Assembly (NCBI GenBank): GCA_947500545.1
Contig: CANMSO010000001.1
Coordinates: forward strand, 186,001-250,000
Source: an uncultured Aquimarina sp.
GTDB taxonomy: Bacteria > Bacteroidota > Bacteroidia > Flavobacteriales > Flavobacteriaceae
DNA length: 64,000 nt
Direction of reading: 5' to 3'
Of this stretch, positions 54,883-64,000 are shown one piece after another. The translations under genes were made by a program, and so were the position numbers. Under the pieces are notes generated by a model, which was not told the origin of the DNA, searched no databases, and saw nothing but the letters and a program-made list of their open reading frames with translations. Each line of letters starts with the position of its first letter. The stretch's first letter is position 1.

Positions 54883-57800
54883 TTACGAACAAAATTGCTC
54901 AACATACTCTGAAGGAGTTTTATTGTAATATTTTTTAAATGACTTCGAAAAGTATTTTGGATCTTTAAAACCAACTTTGTAGCCAACTTCTGAGATACTT
55001 AGTTCACCTAACTCTAAAAATTGAGTGGCTTTTTTCATTCTTATCGAATTGATAAATTCTTTAGGCGTAAGATTAGTGCATTCTTTAATTTTTACAAAAA
55101 GCATAGTTCTGCTTAATCCTAATTCTGAACAGAAATATGGAATATCAAAATCGGTGTTTTCTACATTGCTTTCCACAATTTTTATAGCATTTTCTAACAA
55201 CCGTTCTTCCAAAGACAATTTGTTGTTGAATTCCACATCTAAGCCGCCTTCTTTTTGCTTTAATTGTTTTGAAGTACTAACTAAATTTTTTATAACCAGA
55301 AGAAATTCTCTTACATTAAACGGCTTTTCGATATAGGCATCTGCACCAGATTCTAATCCCTCAAATTTATGTGGTAAAGATGATTTCGAGGTAAGTAAAA
55401 TGATAGGGATATGACCTGTACGAGTATCGTTTTTTAATTTTGTACAAAGAACAGTTCCTTCCATTATCGGCATAATAACATCGCTCACAATAAGGTCAGG
55501 CTGGATTCTTAGTGCCTTTTTTAACCCGTCTTTTCCATTGTTTGCCTGTATTACTACGTAATCCTTTTTCAGAAATTCTACCACAAAATCTCTAAATTCA
55601 TCATTATCTTCAACGATAAGTACTGTTGGCTTATCTTCTTTTTTTTGAACACTATCAAATTCAATTTTTTCAATGTTTTCCGGTTTATTAAATTGATCTT
55701 GATAAGAAAAAGGACCTTCGTTTATAGCTAGTTTTTGAACAATTTCAGACTCATTTAAATGTTTTTTTCCAAGTTTTAATATTACCGTAAATTTAGTTCC
55801 ATTACCTTTATTACTTTCTACAAGAATTTCTCCTTTATGTAACGCTACGGCTTTTTTGGCTATGTACAATCCTATCCCACTACCTTGATTAAAATGTTTT
55901 TGATATTCTACTTTACTGGCTGTTTCATAATATCGTTCAAATATTTTGCCCATAAATTCTGGATCAATTCCTTTACCGTTATCCAAGATTTCAATGACAG
56001 CATTTTTGTCTTTTTGATAAATTTTTACTTTTATTTTACCTCCTCTTGGGGTGTATTTAAAAGCGTTAGATAAAATATTGTAGAATACTTTTTCTAGTTT
56101 ATTATGATCGTAAAACACATCGATTTCGTCAGCACTATTTTCAAACGAATAAGAATATTTACCTATATGTGCATATTCTTGAAAAGAAAGATATACTTCT
56201 TTTAAAAAAGGAACTAAGTTTTCTTTTTTAGCTTGCAACTTGTAATGCTCGTTTTCAAAAGTTCTGAAATCTAGTAATTGATTAGTTAGTTTTAAAAGCT
56301 GACCTGCGTTACGTTCTATGATACGCAGTTTCTTATATATTTCTTTATTTCCAGTATAGTTTTCTATCAGTTGCTGTAGCGGAGCCAATATTAATGTAAG
56401 GGGGGTTCTAAAGTCGTGAGATATATTAGTAAAAAAATCTAATTTAGATTTATTAATTTCTTCTTGTTTACTTTTTGCTATACGTTCTGTTTTCAACTTA
56501 TCAGCAAGGATTATTTTTGCCTTTATGTTTGTAAATATTTGGTATAGTATTATTGAGGCGATCAAAAAATAAATAAGAAAGGCTAGCGGTGTTTTCCAAA
56601 TGGCAGCTTTTACTACTATAACCAACTTTGTTGGCTCTTTACCCCATGCTTCACTATTATTAGCATCTTTTACTTCAAATGTATATGATCCTGGTTTTTG
56701 AAGGGTATAGCTAGCTTCATGATTTTTGGTAAATTTCCAATCATTATTTAATCCAACCAATCGATAAGCATATCGATTATTTGCAGTGTTTATATAACTA
56801 GGAATAGCAAAATTCAAAGAGAAAGAAGACTCATTGTGTTGTAACACAATTTTCTCCATAAAAGAAATGCTTTTATCAAGATTTTTACCGTTGATTTTTA
56901 ATCCTGTCAAAATTACATTGGACTCATAATCATTCTTTTGTAACTCTATAGGATTAAAAAAAGAGACTCCTTTGACTCCTCCAAAATATAAATTTCCATT
57001 ACTCCCCTTTAAATATGAATTGCTGATAAATTCATTTCCCAGAAAACCTTCTGTTTGATTATAGATAATTGATTTCTCATCTTTGGGATTATATCTAACC
57101 ATGCCAAGATTACTACTTATCCATAGATTATGTTGATCATCTTCAATAATGCTATAAGCAGTAATAACACTGGTGTTTAGTAGATTTAAGTTTACTTTTT
57201 TAAAAGTATTGTCTGTGAATTTGAGAACTCCTCGTTCCTTTGTGCCAACAAAAATCTGATCTTTGCTGTCTTGATAAATACATATTATATTTTGACCATA
57301 CGCTTTATCATTATTAAAAAGAAATCGTTGTATAGTAGGGTTGCTGATATTGATTTGGTCTTTTGCAATTTTGTTTAAACCTTTGTCGGTACCTATCCAT
57401 AAATTGCCTTTATTATCAGAAAAAACACATCGAACTCTATTATTAGTTAAGGAGTTACTATTTGATGATAAATGATCAATCTGATTAACTTCTTGCGATA
57501 CCATATTGTAGATTATAGTTCCTTTGCCAAAAGTTCCTATAATAAGATTATTATCAATTTTTGTGATTGAATAAATACCTAGGTCTGATAATAAGGTATT
57601 TAGTTTCTCATGAGTGGATAAATCGAAAGATTTGGTAGCGATATTGAAACATTTTATACCATTTTTTAGTGTTCCAATCCATAAGTTTTGCCCATCTAAT
57701 AATAAAGATTTGATATTAATGTCTGATAATTTAGTATGTAACGCAGCAGTTAATTCATGACAAGTTTTACCATTATTATGAACGACGGTCACTCCATTTC

Positions 57801-58929
57801 CTTCGGTTCCAATGTAGAGGTTCCCCTTTTTATCTTCGACCAATGAACTAACAACACCAAGTTGATACGCTTGATCTCCTTTTGTTTTATATAATGTATG
57901 AAAATTATTATTGTAAATATCCCACAAATTTACCCCGCCATAATAGGTACCTATCCATATCGAACCATTATTATCAATAAAGATTTCTTTAATACTATTT
58001 TTACTTAAACTTTTAGGATTACCCGGCTGATGAACAATCTTTATGACATCCAGATCTTGCTTTTTAATATATAATCCATTATATGCTCCTATCCATAAAT
58101 TACCATTGTTGTCATATTCTAGCCTTCGTATGTCTGAGCTAAGTATCTTGGTAACGTTTAGATCGCTATTTGGTATAAAAACTTCACTCTTTTCATCAAA
58201 TACAAACAATCCATTATGTTTTGTGCCAATCCATAAATTACCATCTTCATTCTCATTTATCGCTTGAATAAATAAAGGAGATGAAGTGGTAAAGCTTTCA
58301 AATTTCAAGTTATGAATATCCCTACCAATTACCTTATGAATACCAGTTGAAGAACCTAACCATACGTTTTCATTTTTACCTTGGAAAATTTCAATTATAA
58401 AATTGTTGGTTAGGCCAGAAGGTTTGACGTCATTTTTTTTATAACCTATTAATTTTTCATTCTTTTGATCATAGATGTATAATCCATCTGAAGAAGCAAA
58501 CCATAATTCTTGGTCATTAATTTGTTTTATAGTACGAACTGAACAATGAGATATACTATTCTTCTCTGATGAATGTAGAAACCTAGTAAACGTTTCGGTT
58601 CTAGGATCAAAACGATTTAGACCATTATGAGTTCCTACCCAAATATATCCTTTATTATCCTCTTTTATTGATAAAATATCATTATTACTGATTGAAGTAG
58701 AATCACTTGAGATATTCCTATAAACGGTGATCTCTTCACCATCATATTTATTGAGTCCATCTCGAGTTCCAACCCACATTTGACCAAATTGATCTTGTTC
58801 TATAGCGGCTACAGTACTTTGCGATAATCCTTCGGATACTGAAAAATGAATAAAATTGTTAAAATTGTATTCTTGAGAGAAAGTAAAAAAATGTATAACA
58901 AGCGTTAACAATAAATTTACTTTTTTCAT
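54883..58929 (-). CDS. hybrid two-component system sensor/AraC regulator (HTCS)
   Basis: This one-protein signalling system has 1348 residues from the ATG at 58929 (an upstream start at 58974 only adds residues before the signal peptide). Its parts in order are: signal peptide; a long two-component regulator propeller (repeats of W/L-W-I/V-G-T-xx-G-L/I at about 45-700); a Y_Y_Y domain; a transmembrane helix near 810; HisKA with NISHDFRTPLTLI (about 837-849, His as phospho-site); HATPase; a receiver with Asp in VSDVIMP (about 1145); and an AraC-type HTH at the end. HTCS proteins sense oligosaccharides in the periplasm. It is divergent from the GH5 fusion enzyme. Confidence 0.96.
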   Translation of the reverse strand: MKKVNLLLTLVIHFFTFSQEYNFNNFIHFSVSEGLSQSTVAAIEQDQFGQMWVGTRDGLNKYDGEEITVYRNISSDSTSISNNDILSIKEDNKGYIWVGTHNGLNRFDPRTETFTRFLHSSEKNSISHCSVRTIKQINDQELWFASSDGLYIYDQKNEKLIGYKKNDVKPSGLTNNFIIEIFQGKNENVWLGSSTGIHKVIGRDIHNLKFESFTTSSPLFIQAINENEDGNLWIGTKHNGLFVFDEKSEVFIPNSDLNVTKILSSDIRRLEYDNNGNLWIGAYNGLYIKKQDLDVIKIVHQPGNPKSLSKNSIKEIFIDNNGSIWIGTYYGGVNLWDIYNNNFHTLYKTKGDQAYQLGVVSSLVEDKKGNLYIGTEGNGVTVVHNNGKTCHELTAALHTKLSDINIKSLLLDGQNLWIGTLKNGIKCFNIATKSFDLSTHEKLNTLLSDLGIYSITKIDNNLIIGTFGKGTIIYNMVSQEVNQIDHLSSNSNSLTNNRVRCVFSDNKGNLWIGTDKGLNKIAKDQINISNPTIQRFLFNNDKAYGQNIICIYQDSKDQIFVGTKERGVLKFTDNTFKKVNLNLLNTSVITAYSIIEDDQHNLWISSNLGMVRYNPKDEKSIIYNQTEGFLGNEFISNSYLKGSNGNLYFGGVKGVSFFNPIELQKNDYESNVILTGLKINGKNLDKSISFMEKIVLQHNESSFSLNFAIPSYINTANNRYAYRLVGLNNDWKFTKNHEASYTLQKPGSYTFEVKDANNSEAWGKEPTKLVIVVKAAIWKTPLAFLIYFLIASIILYQIFTNIKAKIILADKLKTERIAKSKQEEINKSKLDFFTNISHDFRTPLTLILAPLQQLIENYTGNKEIYKKLRIIERNAGQLLKLTNQLLDFRTFENEHYKLQAKKENLVPFLKEVYLSFQEYAHIGKYSYSFENSADEIDVFYDHNKLEKVFYNILSNAFKYTPRGGKIKVKIYQKDKNAVIEILDNGKGIDPEFMGKIFERYYETASKVEYQKHFNQGSGIGLYIAKKAVALHKGEILVESNKGNGTKFTVILKLGKKHLNESEIVQKLAINEGPFSYQDQFNKPENIEKIEFDSVQKKEDKPTVLIVEDNDEFRDFVVEFLKKDYVVIQANNGKDGLKKALRIQPDLIVSDVIMPIMEGTVLCTKLKNDTRTGHIPIILLTSKSSLPHKFEGLESGADAYIEKPFNVREFLLVIKNLVSTSKQLKQKEGGLDVEFNNKLSLEERLLENAIKIVESNVENTDFDIPYFCSELGLSRTMLFVKIKECTNLTPKEFINSIRMKKATQFLELGELSISEVGYKVGFKDPKYFSKSFKKYYNKTPSEYVEQFCS

Positions 58930-59083
58930 AAGAGGTTGTAGGTTAGTTACTACAATATAACGTTTATTTCTCAAATTATTATGAGAATAAAAGATGAGTT
59001 AATTGCATTTTCTGTTTAAAAAAATAAGGAATCGACTAAACAATATTAAGGCTTTTTTGTTTGTTAAGTATTTGTAAAATAGA

Positions 59084-59110
59084 CTTTTGTACTATTTTAC
59101 CCCTATAATC
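59084..59110. promoter_or_regulatory. 9-bp palindrome, candidate operator upstream of the GH5 fusion gene
   Basis: gtaaaatag (59084-59092) and ctattttac (59102-59110) are perfect inverted arms separated by nine bases, in the intergenic DNA between the divergent HTCS and GH5 genes. The position fits a regulator site; the match to an HTCS site is not tested. Confidence 0.35.
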
Positions 59111-59374
59111 GAACTTTTTAAACATCATAATTAAGTATCATTGTATCTGAAAATTAATTACAACTACCCCTTGTAATTTAAGAGTAATGATAGTACTAAG
59201 CAGAACAGTTGGGAAAAAATTAGTAGTAACGTAAAACACAAGCTAAACTCTAAACTATGAAAACTATTAGAACCCCAAAGTCTGTAAAATCATATTTATA
59301 GCACAAATATAATTTGTTGCTTGCCTAGGAGATCCAGTTTCCTCTTTCATGATCTAGGGCAATCACTTTTTTTT

Positions 59375-59500
59375 ATGTATAGGATATATCTGGCAATTAC
59401 TATTGTATTGCTTGTTATTATCTGGCAATTCAAAATCCACAGGATAATTATTCCTTTTATGCGAATATTATTTGATGGGTACATGAATAATAATTTATAA
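59375..59500 (+). CDS. possible 41-residue membrane peptide (uncertain)
   Basis: An ATG frame of 41 codons begins [16 protein letters not shown] and ends MNNNL, with one hydrophobic helix at about 5-17 and a basic segment after it. It stops 23 bp before the GH5 fusion start. There is no supportive ribosome site and no family match, so it may be chance in AT-rich DNA. I list it only because it could be a small regulator. Confidence 0.2.
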   Translation: MYRIYLAITIVLLVIIWQFKIHRIIIPFMRILFDGYMNNNL

Positions 59501-59523
59501 CAAATCACAAACTCAAAAACATC

Positions 59524-62500
59524 ATGAAAATGAGAGTAAATTATCTGTATGGCTTACAATCAAAATCTAAGCATTCATTTTTTATTTTTTTAATAGTCAG
59601 TTTATCTATCTGTGGGCAAACCGTAGTACAAAAACATGGAAGATTAAGAGTAAACGGTAATAAAATTGTCAATAAAAGTGATATCCCAACCAGTCTTGCA
59701 GGAAATAGTCTGTTTTGGAGTAATGCAGGAGATACATCAGATTTCTACAATGCCGAAACTGTAAATCATTTAAGCAATGATTGGAATAGCTCTATTATAA
59801 GAGTTGCTATGGGGGTAAAGGAAAGCTGGGACGGTGGTACTGGATATGTTGACAGTCCAGAGACTCAGAAAATAAAAATTAGGAAAGTTATTGATGCCGC
59901 TATTGCAAATGGAATTTATGTAATCATTGACTGGCACACCCATGAAGCAGAACGCTATCAAGCAGAAGCAATCGAATTTTTTACCGAAATGGCTAGTCTT
60001 TACGGAGATAAAGACAATATTATTTATGAAATCTATAACGAACCAATCGGGCAATCGTGGTTCGAGATCAAATCATATGCTAATGCCGTAATTGCAGGAA
60101 TACGATCAAAGGATCCCGATAATCTTGTAATTGTAGGTTCTTCAACATGGTCTCAAGATGTTGACATTGCATCAAATGACCCCATTGATGATGTTAATAC
60201 CGCATATACATTACATTTTTATGCAGGAACACACAGTCAGGGATTAAGAAATAAAGCGATAACAGCTATGAATAATGGAATAGCTCTATTTGCCACAGAA
60301 TGGGGAGCTGTAAATGCCAGTGGAGATGGGGACATAGATGCCGCAGAAACAGAAAAATGGATGCAATTTTTCAAAGACAACGATATCAGTCATGTAAATT
60401 GGTCGGTTAGTGACAAACCTAGTAATAACGATCCTAGTAGACCAGAAGGATCTTCAATAGTACAACTAGGTCAGGGGGTTAATGGATTAAAAAATGATGA
60501 ATTAACCGATTATGGGATATTTATCAAGGATATTATAAAAAATTGGTCAGAAGATAGTGGTAATCCAAATCCTCCTTCAGGAACCATCAATTGTAATACT
60601 GTTGATTGTATACTAGATGCAATGAAAAATGCTAAACCCGGTGACGAAATCATCATCGCTTCTGGAACCTATACGGCTCCAGAAAAAATATCTATTGGCG
60701 GAAGAGCTGCTCGTTTTTTATCTCAAAAAGATGGAACCTCTTCTAAACCAATCATTATTCGTGGAAAAAATTCATCAAATCCTCCAATCCTAAAAGGGCC
60801 AGATGGAAGATATGATGGGTATGTGATGAGAATTATGGGTGATTATTGGAAGATAGAAGATTTAATCTTGGAAGAAGGTTCAAAAGGTTTAGTCTTTGAT
60901 ACCGCCAATCACGGGGTTATCAAAAACGTTACGGTCCGCGAGCTTGGGGAAGAAGGAATACATTTAAGAGACGGTTCCAGTAATAACTTGGTTAAGAACT
61001 GTAAAGTTTACAATACCGGTATCAAAAAACCAGGAATAGGTGAAGGACTTTATGTAGGCTCTGATAAAGGGCAACATGATGAATATGATAGAGATTGTAA
61101 CAATAATACCATTGAGGGTTGCATTGTTGGTCCAAATGTAACTGCCGAAGGAGTAGATGTAAAAGAAGGTACTAAAAACACAATTATCAGAAACTGTACT
61201 TTTTCGGCAAAAGGAATATCTGGAGAGAATAGTGCAGATGCTTTTATAGATCTGAAAGGATCATATGCATTTGTATATAATAACACTTTTAATCTTGATG
61301 GCTCCAATATCATAAATGCTGGAGTAGATTTCTTGGATAGAGGTACAGGGTATAACACAGGATATCGCAATGCAATTTTTGACAACACGTTCAATCTTCA
61401 AGGAAGAGGATCCGAAATTCAAACTGCAAGAAAAAAACAAGGAAATCCATCAGAAATTCATGTGTGGAATAATACCAGAAATCCAAATACTCCTGATTTC
61501 CCTATAAGTGATGGGTCACTTAATTTCATTACACAATCTTGCCCAAGCTGGAATATTGTTCCTTGTGCAGGAGGTGGTAGCAATCTACCACCAAGTATTT
61601 CAATCACCTCTCCAAACGATGGAGATGAATTTACTAAAGGTTCTAATATTGAAATTAAAGCAAATGCTTCAGATGATGACGGAACAATAGTAAAAGTAGA
61701 ATTCTTCAATAATAATAATAAAATTGGTGAAGACACTTCTGCTCCGTTTCAATATACGATTACAAATGCCAATGCGGGAACATATAAACTAACAACAAAA
61801 GCTATAGATGATGATGGGGCAGATACGACTTCTCAACAAATAAGTATCACCGTGCAAGAAGAACCATTAGGGGGGTGTACTGGTAACGGTAGTCCCATCA
61901 CATCACGTATTCAGGCAGAGGATTATTGCGACATGTTCGGAATCAGAACTCAAAATACATCAGACAGCGGAGACGGACTTAATGTAGGATGGATTGATAC
62001 TAGTGATTTTATAGATTATAGAATAAATATTCAAGAAACCTCACAATATGAAGTGGCTTACCGAGTAGCTAGTAGATTTAGTAGTGGTGAAGTTGATTTT
62101 AGAGTTAATAATTCTTCATTAAGCAAAAAAGCAATTCCGAACACAGGAGGGTGGCAAGTATGGAGAACGATTAAAACTACGGTTAACTTATCTTCTGGTA
62201 GTCAAACTATCCGATTATTTGCTTCGGGACCCAGATGGAATATTAATTGGTTTACGTTAACCAAAGTTGATGGTCCAGGAAATCCTGACCCTGACCCAAA
62301 TCCAGATACTTGTGATTTTGGAACTCCGTTATCAAGTGGTTTGCCCGCCTTTGATAAAGCATCTTACAACAATGTTCATGTTTTAGGAAATAATAGACCT
62401 GACTTTTCCAACTTCAGAAGATTTAGAATTAATTGGAATCCTAACCAAAATGGATTATATCAATTTGCCATAAATACTAATAATGGCATACCTGATTACT

Positions 62501-62964
62501 ATGTGGATTTAAGAGATTTTATGGATTATAGGTTCAACACTAGCAACCCAGATATCTCCATATCTAATTCTGGATTTACAGGATTAGATGGAGATTATTG
62601 GGTGGCAAAAAATGAAGAAAATTTTGTGATGGTGTCCAAGGATAAAGGGTTCGCAATTTATTTCAGTAATTCTAGTACGGAACCTAATTGTAATCGCAGA
62701 TTGTCTTCTTCAACATTAGATATGAAAACTACAGGAGCAAAAATATATCCTAACCCTTCTGAAGGCAACATACTTACAATTTCAAACATTCCACAATCAA
62801 ATACAAAGCTCGAAATCAAGGATGTTCAAGGAAAAACTGTTTTACGAAGATCAATTCTTGATACTAATGTTACAATTGATATTTCTGAATTAGAGGCGGG
62901 TTTATATATCATTATTGTTAGAGGATATAAATACAAAGAAATGTCAAGACTTTTAAAGAAATAA
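59524..62964 (+). CDS. T9SS-exported GH5 / parallel-beta-helix / CBM6 multidomain enzyme
   Basis: This secreted enzyme has 1146 residues in at least six parts: signal peptide (about 1-35); a GH5 cellulase-type catalytic domain (about 36-345) with acid/base Glu173 in YNEP and nucleophile Glu259 in TEWGA; a right-handed parallel-beta-helix domain (about 354-680) of the polysaccharide-lyase kind, with [12 protein letters not shown] at its start; an Ig-like domain (about 689-777); a CBM6-like domain (about 792-912, IQAEDYC); a strand-rich domain (about 930-1056); and a T9SS tail (about 1071-1146, IYPNPSEG). The combination of hydrolase and helix domains in one chain is unusual. It is divergent from the HTCS gene. 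Confidence 0.88.
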   Translation: MKMRVNYLYGLQSKSKHSFFIFLIVSLSICGQTVVQKHGRLRVNGNKIVNKSDIPTSLAGNSLFWSNAGDTSDFYNAETVNHLSNDWNSSIIRVAMGVKESWDGGTGYVDSPETQKIKIRKVIDAAIANGIYVIIDWHTHEAERYQAEAIEFFTEMASLYGDKDNIIYEIYNEPIGQSWFEIKSYANAVIAGIRSKDPDNLVIVGSSTWSQDVDIASNDPIDDVNTAYTLHFYAGTHSQGLRNKAITAMNNGIALFATEWGAVNASGDGDIDAAETEKWMQFFKDNDISHVNWSVSDKPSNNDPSRPEGSSIVQLGQGVNGLKNDELTDYGIFIKDIIKNWSEDSGNPNPPSGTINCNTVDCILDAMKNAKPGDEIIIASGTYTAPEKISIGGRAARFLSQKDGTSSKPIIIRGKNSSNPPILKGPDGRYDGYVMRIMGDYWKIEDLILEEGSKGLVFDTANHGVIKNVTVRELGEEGIHLRDGSSNNLVKNCKVYNTGIKKPGIGEGLYVGSDKGQHDEYDRDCNNNTIEGCIVGPNVTAEGVDVKEGTKNTIIRNCTFSAKGISGENSADAFIDLKGSYAFVYNNTFNLDGSNIINAGVDFLDRGTGYNTGYRNAIFDNTFNLQGRGSEIQTARKKQGNPSEIHVWNNTRNPNTPDFPISDGSLNFITQSCPSWNIVPCAGGGSNLPPSISITSPNDGDEFTKGSNIEIKANASDDDGTIVKVEFFNNNNKIGEDTSAPFQYTITNANAGTYKLTTKAIDDDGADTTSQQISITVQEEPLGGCTGNGSPITSRIQAEDYCDMFGIRTQNTSDSGDGLNVGWIDTSDFIDYRINIQETSQYEVAYRVASRFSSGEVDFRVNNSSLSKKAIPNTGGWQVWRTIKTTVNLSSGSQTIRLFASGPRWNINWFTLTKVDGPGNPDPDPNPDTCDFGTPLSSGLPAFDKASYNNVHVLGNNRPDFSNFRRFRINWNPNQNGLYQFAINTNNGIPDYYVDLRDFMDYRFNTSNPDISISNSGFTGLDGDYWVAKNEENFVMVSKDKGFAIYFSNSSTEPNCNRRLSSSTLDMKTTGAKIYPNPSEGNILTISNIPQSNTKLEIKDVQGKTVLRRSILDTNVTIDISELEAGLYIIIVRGYKYKEMSRLLKK

Positions 62965-62989
62965 AATCAGTCAAACATCTTTTAAAAAA

Positions 62990-63016
62990 AACCGGGTAAA
63001 CTTGCTTTACCCGGTT
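62990..63016 (+). terminator. intergenic hairpin without a T run
   Basis: A perfect 11-pair stem (62990-63000 with 63006-63016) with a five-base loop lies between the fusion enzyme and the lyase gene. No T run follows it on the plus strand, so it may be an mRNA-processing or stability hairpin rather than a true terminator. Confidence 0.4.
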
Positions 63017-63038
63017 AACATAACTAAACACCCAAAAT

Positions 63039-64000
63039 ATGATTCTTTTCACACAAAGAAGCCTGATGTCAATGGTTTCGCTATTCGTAACAGTTACTTT
63101 TTTTGCACAAAATTCTGTATATCAAAATGATTTTGATCATCTACCTACAGGGCAGTACAATGAAGAAGAAATGAAAGAAGCCTTAGGTGCTCATTTTTGT
63201 AAAGGTGCCGATGAAGGAAGGGTTTCTATTACTCAATTTCCAGGAAGCGGAAATGTACTAAAAGTAAAATATCCAAAAGGAAAAGTAAAGACCAATGATA
63301 GTGGTATGCATACCAAAGTCTATTGGGATAATTATGAATCTTTTGATGAATTATATTTCAGTTATCGTGTTTATATTCCTGAAGATTTTGAATTTAGAGC
63401 TGGGGCAAAATTACCGGGATTGGCGTATCAAACAAGAGACAGAAATATGTCTCTACGTTTGATGTGGAGAAAAGATGGTCTTTTAGAATTTTATAATCAT
63501 TTTGATACTAGACCAACATGGGGCGGCTGGACGGCTTCTGTAAACTGGAGTTTATCTGACCCTTATGATGAGCCGGGAGGACCACAACCAGATCAGGTAA
63601 AACTCAAAAAGGGTGCCTGGAACCATATAGAAGTATACCATAAATTAAACACCCCTGGAAAAAGGGATGGAATTATGCGTGGATGGTTGAATGGGCAATT
63701 AGCAATAGATATTATCGATAACGAAGATTATCGTCAAAACGGTGAGGGTGATATTGGTATGAATAACATCTATTTATCTACTTTTTTTGGAGGAAGTAGT
63801 AACGATTATATGCCCACCAAAGACCTGTATGCCTATTTTGATGATTTTGTAGTATCAAAAACCAGAATAGGAAATGATTCTGGAGGAGATAATAACGAAT
63901 CTTTTAGCGTTTCTTTTAAAACGCCTTCTACAGATCTAACAGTCCAAGAAGGTTATGATTTAGAAGTTGAGGTCGATGCAAAAGATAGCAAGGGATCTAT
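63039..64000 (+). CDS. secreted PL14-like polysaccharide lyase, partial (3' end cut by the window)
   Basis: The reading frame opens at ATG 63039 (MILFTQRSLMSMVSLFVTVTF) and is still open at the end of the window, at least 320 residues. After the signal peptide (near FFAQ), the mature part resembles the PL14-type beta-jelly-roll of alginate/glucuronan lyases: LYFSYRVYIPEDFEFRAGAKLPGL (key residues near 105-130), NGQLAIDI, YLSTFFGGSSNDYMP (about 245-260), and FDDFVV. A second Ig-like domain begins near residue 297 (FKTPSTDLTVQEG). It probably acts with the upstream GH5 fusion and is under the HTCS. The exact substrate cannot be read from sequence. Confidence 0.82.
   Translation, partial: MILFTQRSLMSMVSLFVTVTFFAQNSVYQNDFDHLPTGQYNEEEMKEALGAHFCKGADEGRVSITQFPGSGNVLKVKYPKGKVKTNDSGMHTKVYWDNYESFDELYFSYRVYIPEDFEFRAGAKLPGLAYQTRDRNMSLRLMWRKDGLLEFYNHFDTRPTWGGWTASVNWSLSDPYDEPGGPQPDQVKLKKGAWNHIEVYHKLNTPGKRDGIMRGWLNGQLAIDIIDNEDYRQNGEGDIGMNNIYLSTFFGGSSNDYMPTKDLYAYFDDFVVSKTRIGNDSGGDNNESFSVSFKTPSTDLTVQEGYDLEVEVDAKDSKGS

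Larger units (their letters stand above)
58930..59523. other. long divergent intergenic region between HTCS and the GH5 fusion
   Basis: This 594-bp stretch holds no convincing gene. It contains the palindrome at 59084-59110, a 14-codon ATG reading frame at 59257-59301, and a 41-codon frame at 59375-59500. It is probably the long regulatory leader of the fusion enzyme. Confidence 0.6.

Noticed and set aside
59084..59110. Palindrome as a terminator
   Set aside because: There is no T run next to it, and it lies in the middle of a divergent leader rather than after a gene.
59257..59301. 14-codon ATG frame upstream of the GH5 fusion gene
   Set aside because: It is too short to support as a gene; it could be a leader peptide, but nothing in the sequence shows attenuation.
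1..64000. CRISPR array, prophage or insertion sequence
   Set aside because: I saw no regularly spaced repeats, no transposase or integrase gene, and no terminal inverted repeats. The fibre-like gene has no other phage genes near it.

Overview
The window is chromosomal DNA of a Bacteroidota member, most likely a marine flavobacterium (Flavobacteriaceae, Aquimarina-like; this is an inference from gene content). The evidence is low GC, very AT-rich intergenic DNA, A-rich start regions without Shine-Dalgarno boxes, TAnnTTTG -7 promoter elements with TTTG/TTG about 19 bp upstream, C-terminal type IX secretion (T9SS) tails on secreted enzymes, and family-specific genes (DUF4290, DUF6495-like, DUF2452-like, Lacal_2735-like). 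I see no insertion sequences, prophage, integrase or CRISPR array.

Layout. 1-5.6 kb: OmpR-type response regulator, a serine hydrolase, two related small secreted proteins, and a T9SS-exported GH5-like glycosidase with a duplicated domain and a ricin-type lectin domain. 5.6-13.1 kb: rlmH, nadC, a YihY membrane protein, three chalcone-isomerase-fold secreted paralogues interrupted by a DUF2147 protein, and priA. 13.1-22.5 kb: LytTR regulator, the ribosomal operon rpsF-rpsR-rplI, a TonB-dependent receptor, a MacB-type permease, hisS and a lysine-rich lipoprotein. 22.7-25.0 kb: an accessory three-gene cassette (fibre-like repeat protein, zincin metallopeptidase, helical-repeat protein) of unknown role, followed by tRNA-Met on the opposite strand. 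25.3-31.2 kb: START-like protein, class IV aminotransferase, AlgH, HU, and the fmt-recQ-NTPase operon.

31.3-43.8 kb holds two molybdenum hydroxylase loci of the isoquinoline-oxidoreductase type on opposite strands. The first carries its maturation genes (XdhC and a MobA-like nucleotidyltransferase). The second carries a dihaem cytochrome c. Between them are DUF493, DUF4290, murA (with Asp in place of the usual fosfomycin-target Cys), a patatin and a YD-like repeat protein. 44-54.8 kb: small membrane and secreted proteins, a divergent photolyase/cryptochrome, LysR, an SPFH lipoprotein next to an HPF-like protein, folE, and a decayed DUF2452-like gene.

54.9-64 kb is a carbohydrate-response locus: a hybrid two-component sensor/AraC regulator diverges from a 1146-residue GH5 + parallel-beta-helix + Ig + CBM6 + T9SS enzyme, followed by a PL14-like polysaccharide lyase that runs off the window. 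No SusC/SusD pair is visible in the part shown. The most unusual items are the GH5/beta-helix fusion, the fibre-zincin-helical cassette, MurA Asp121, the divergent photolyase, and the gene remnant at 53.8-54.0 kb.
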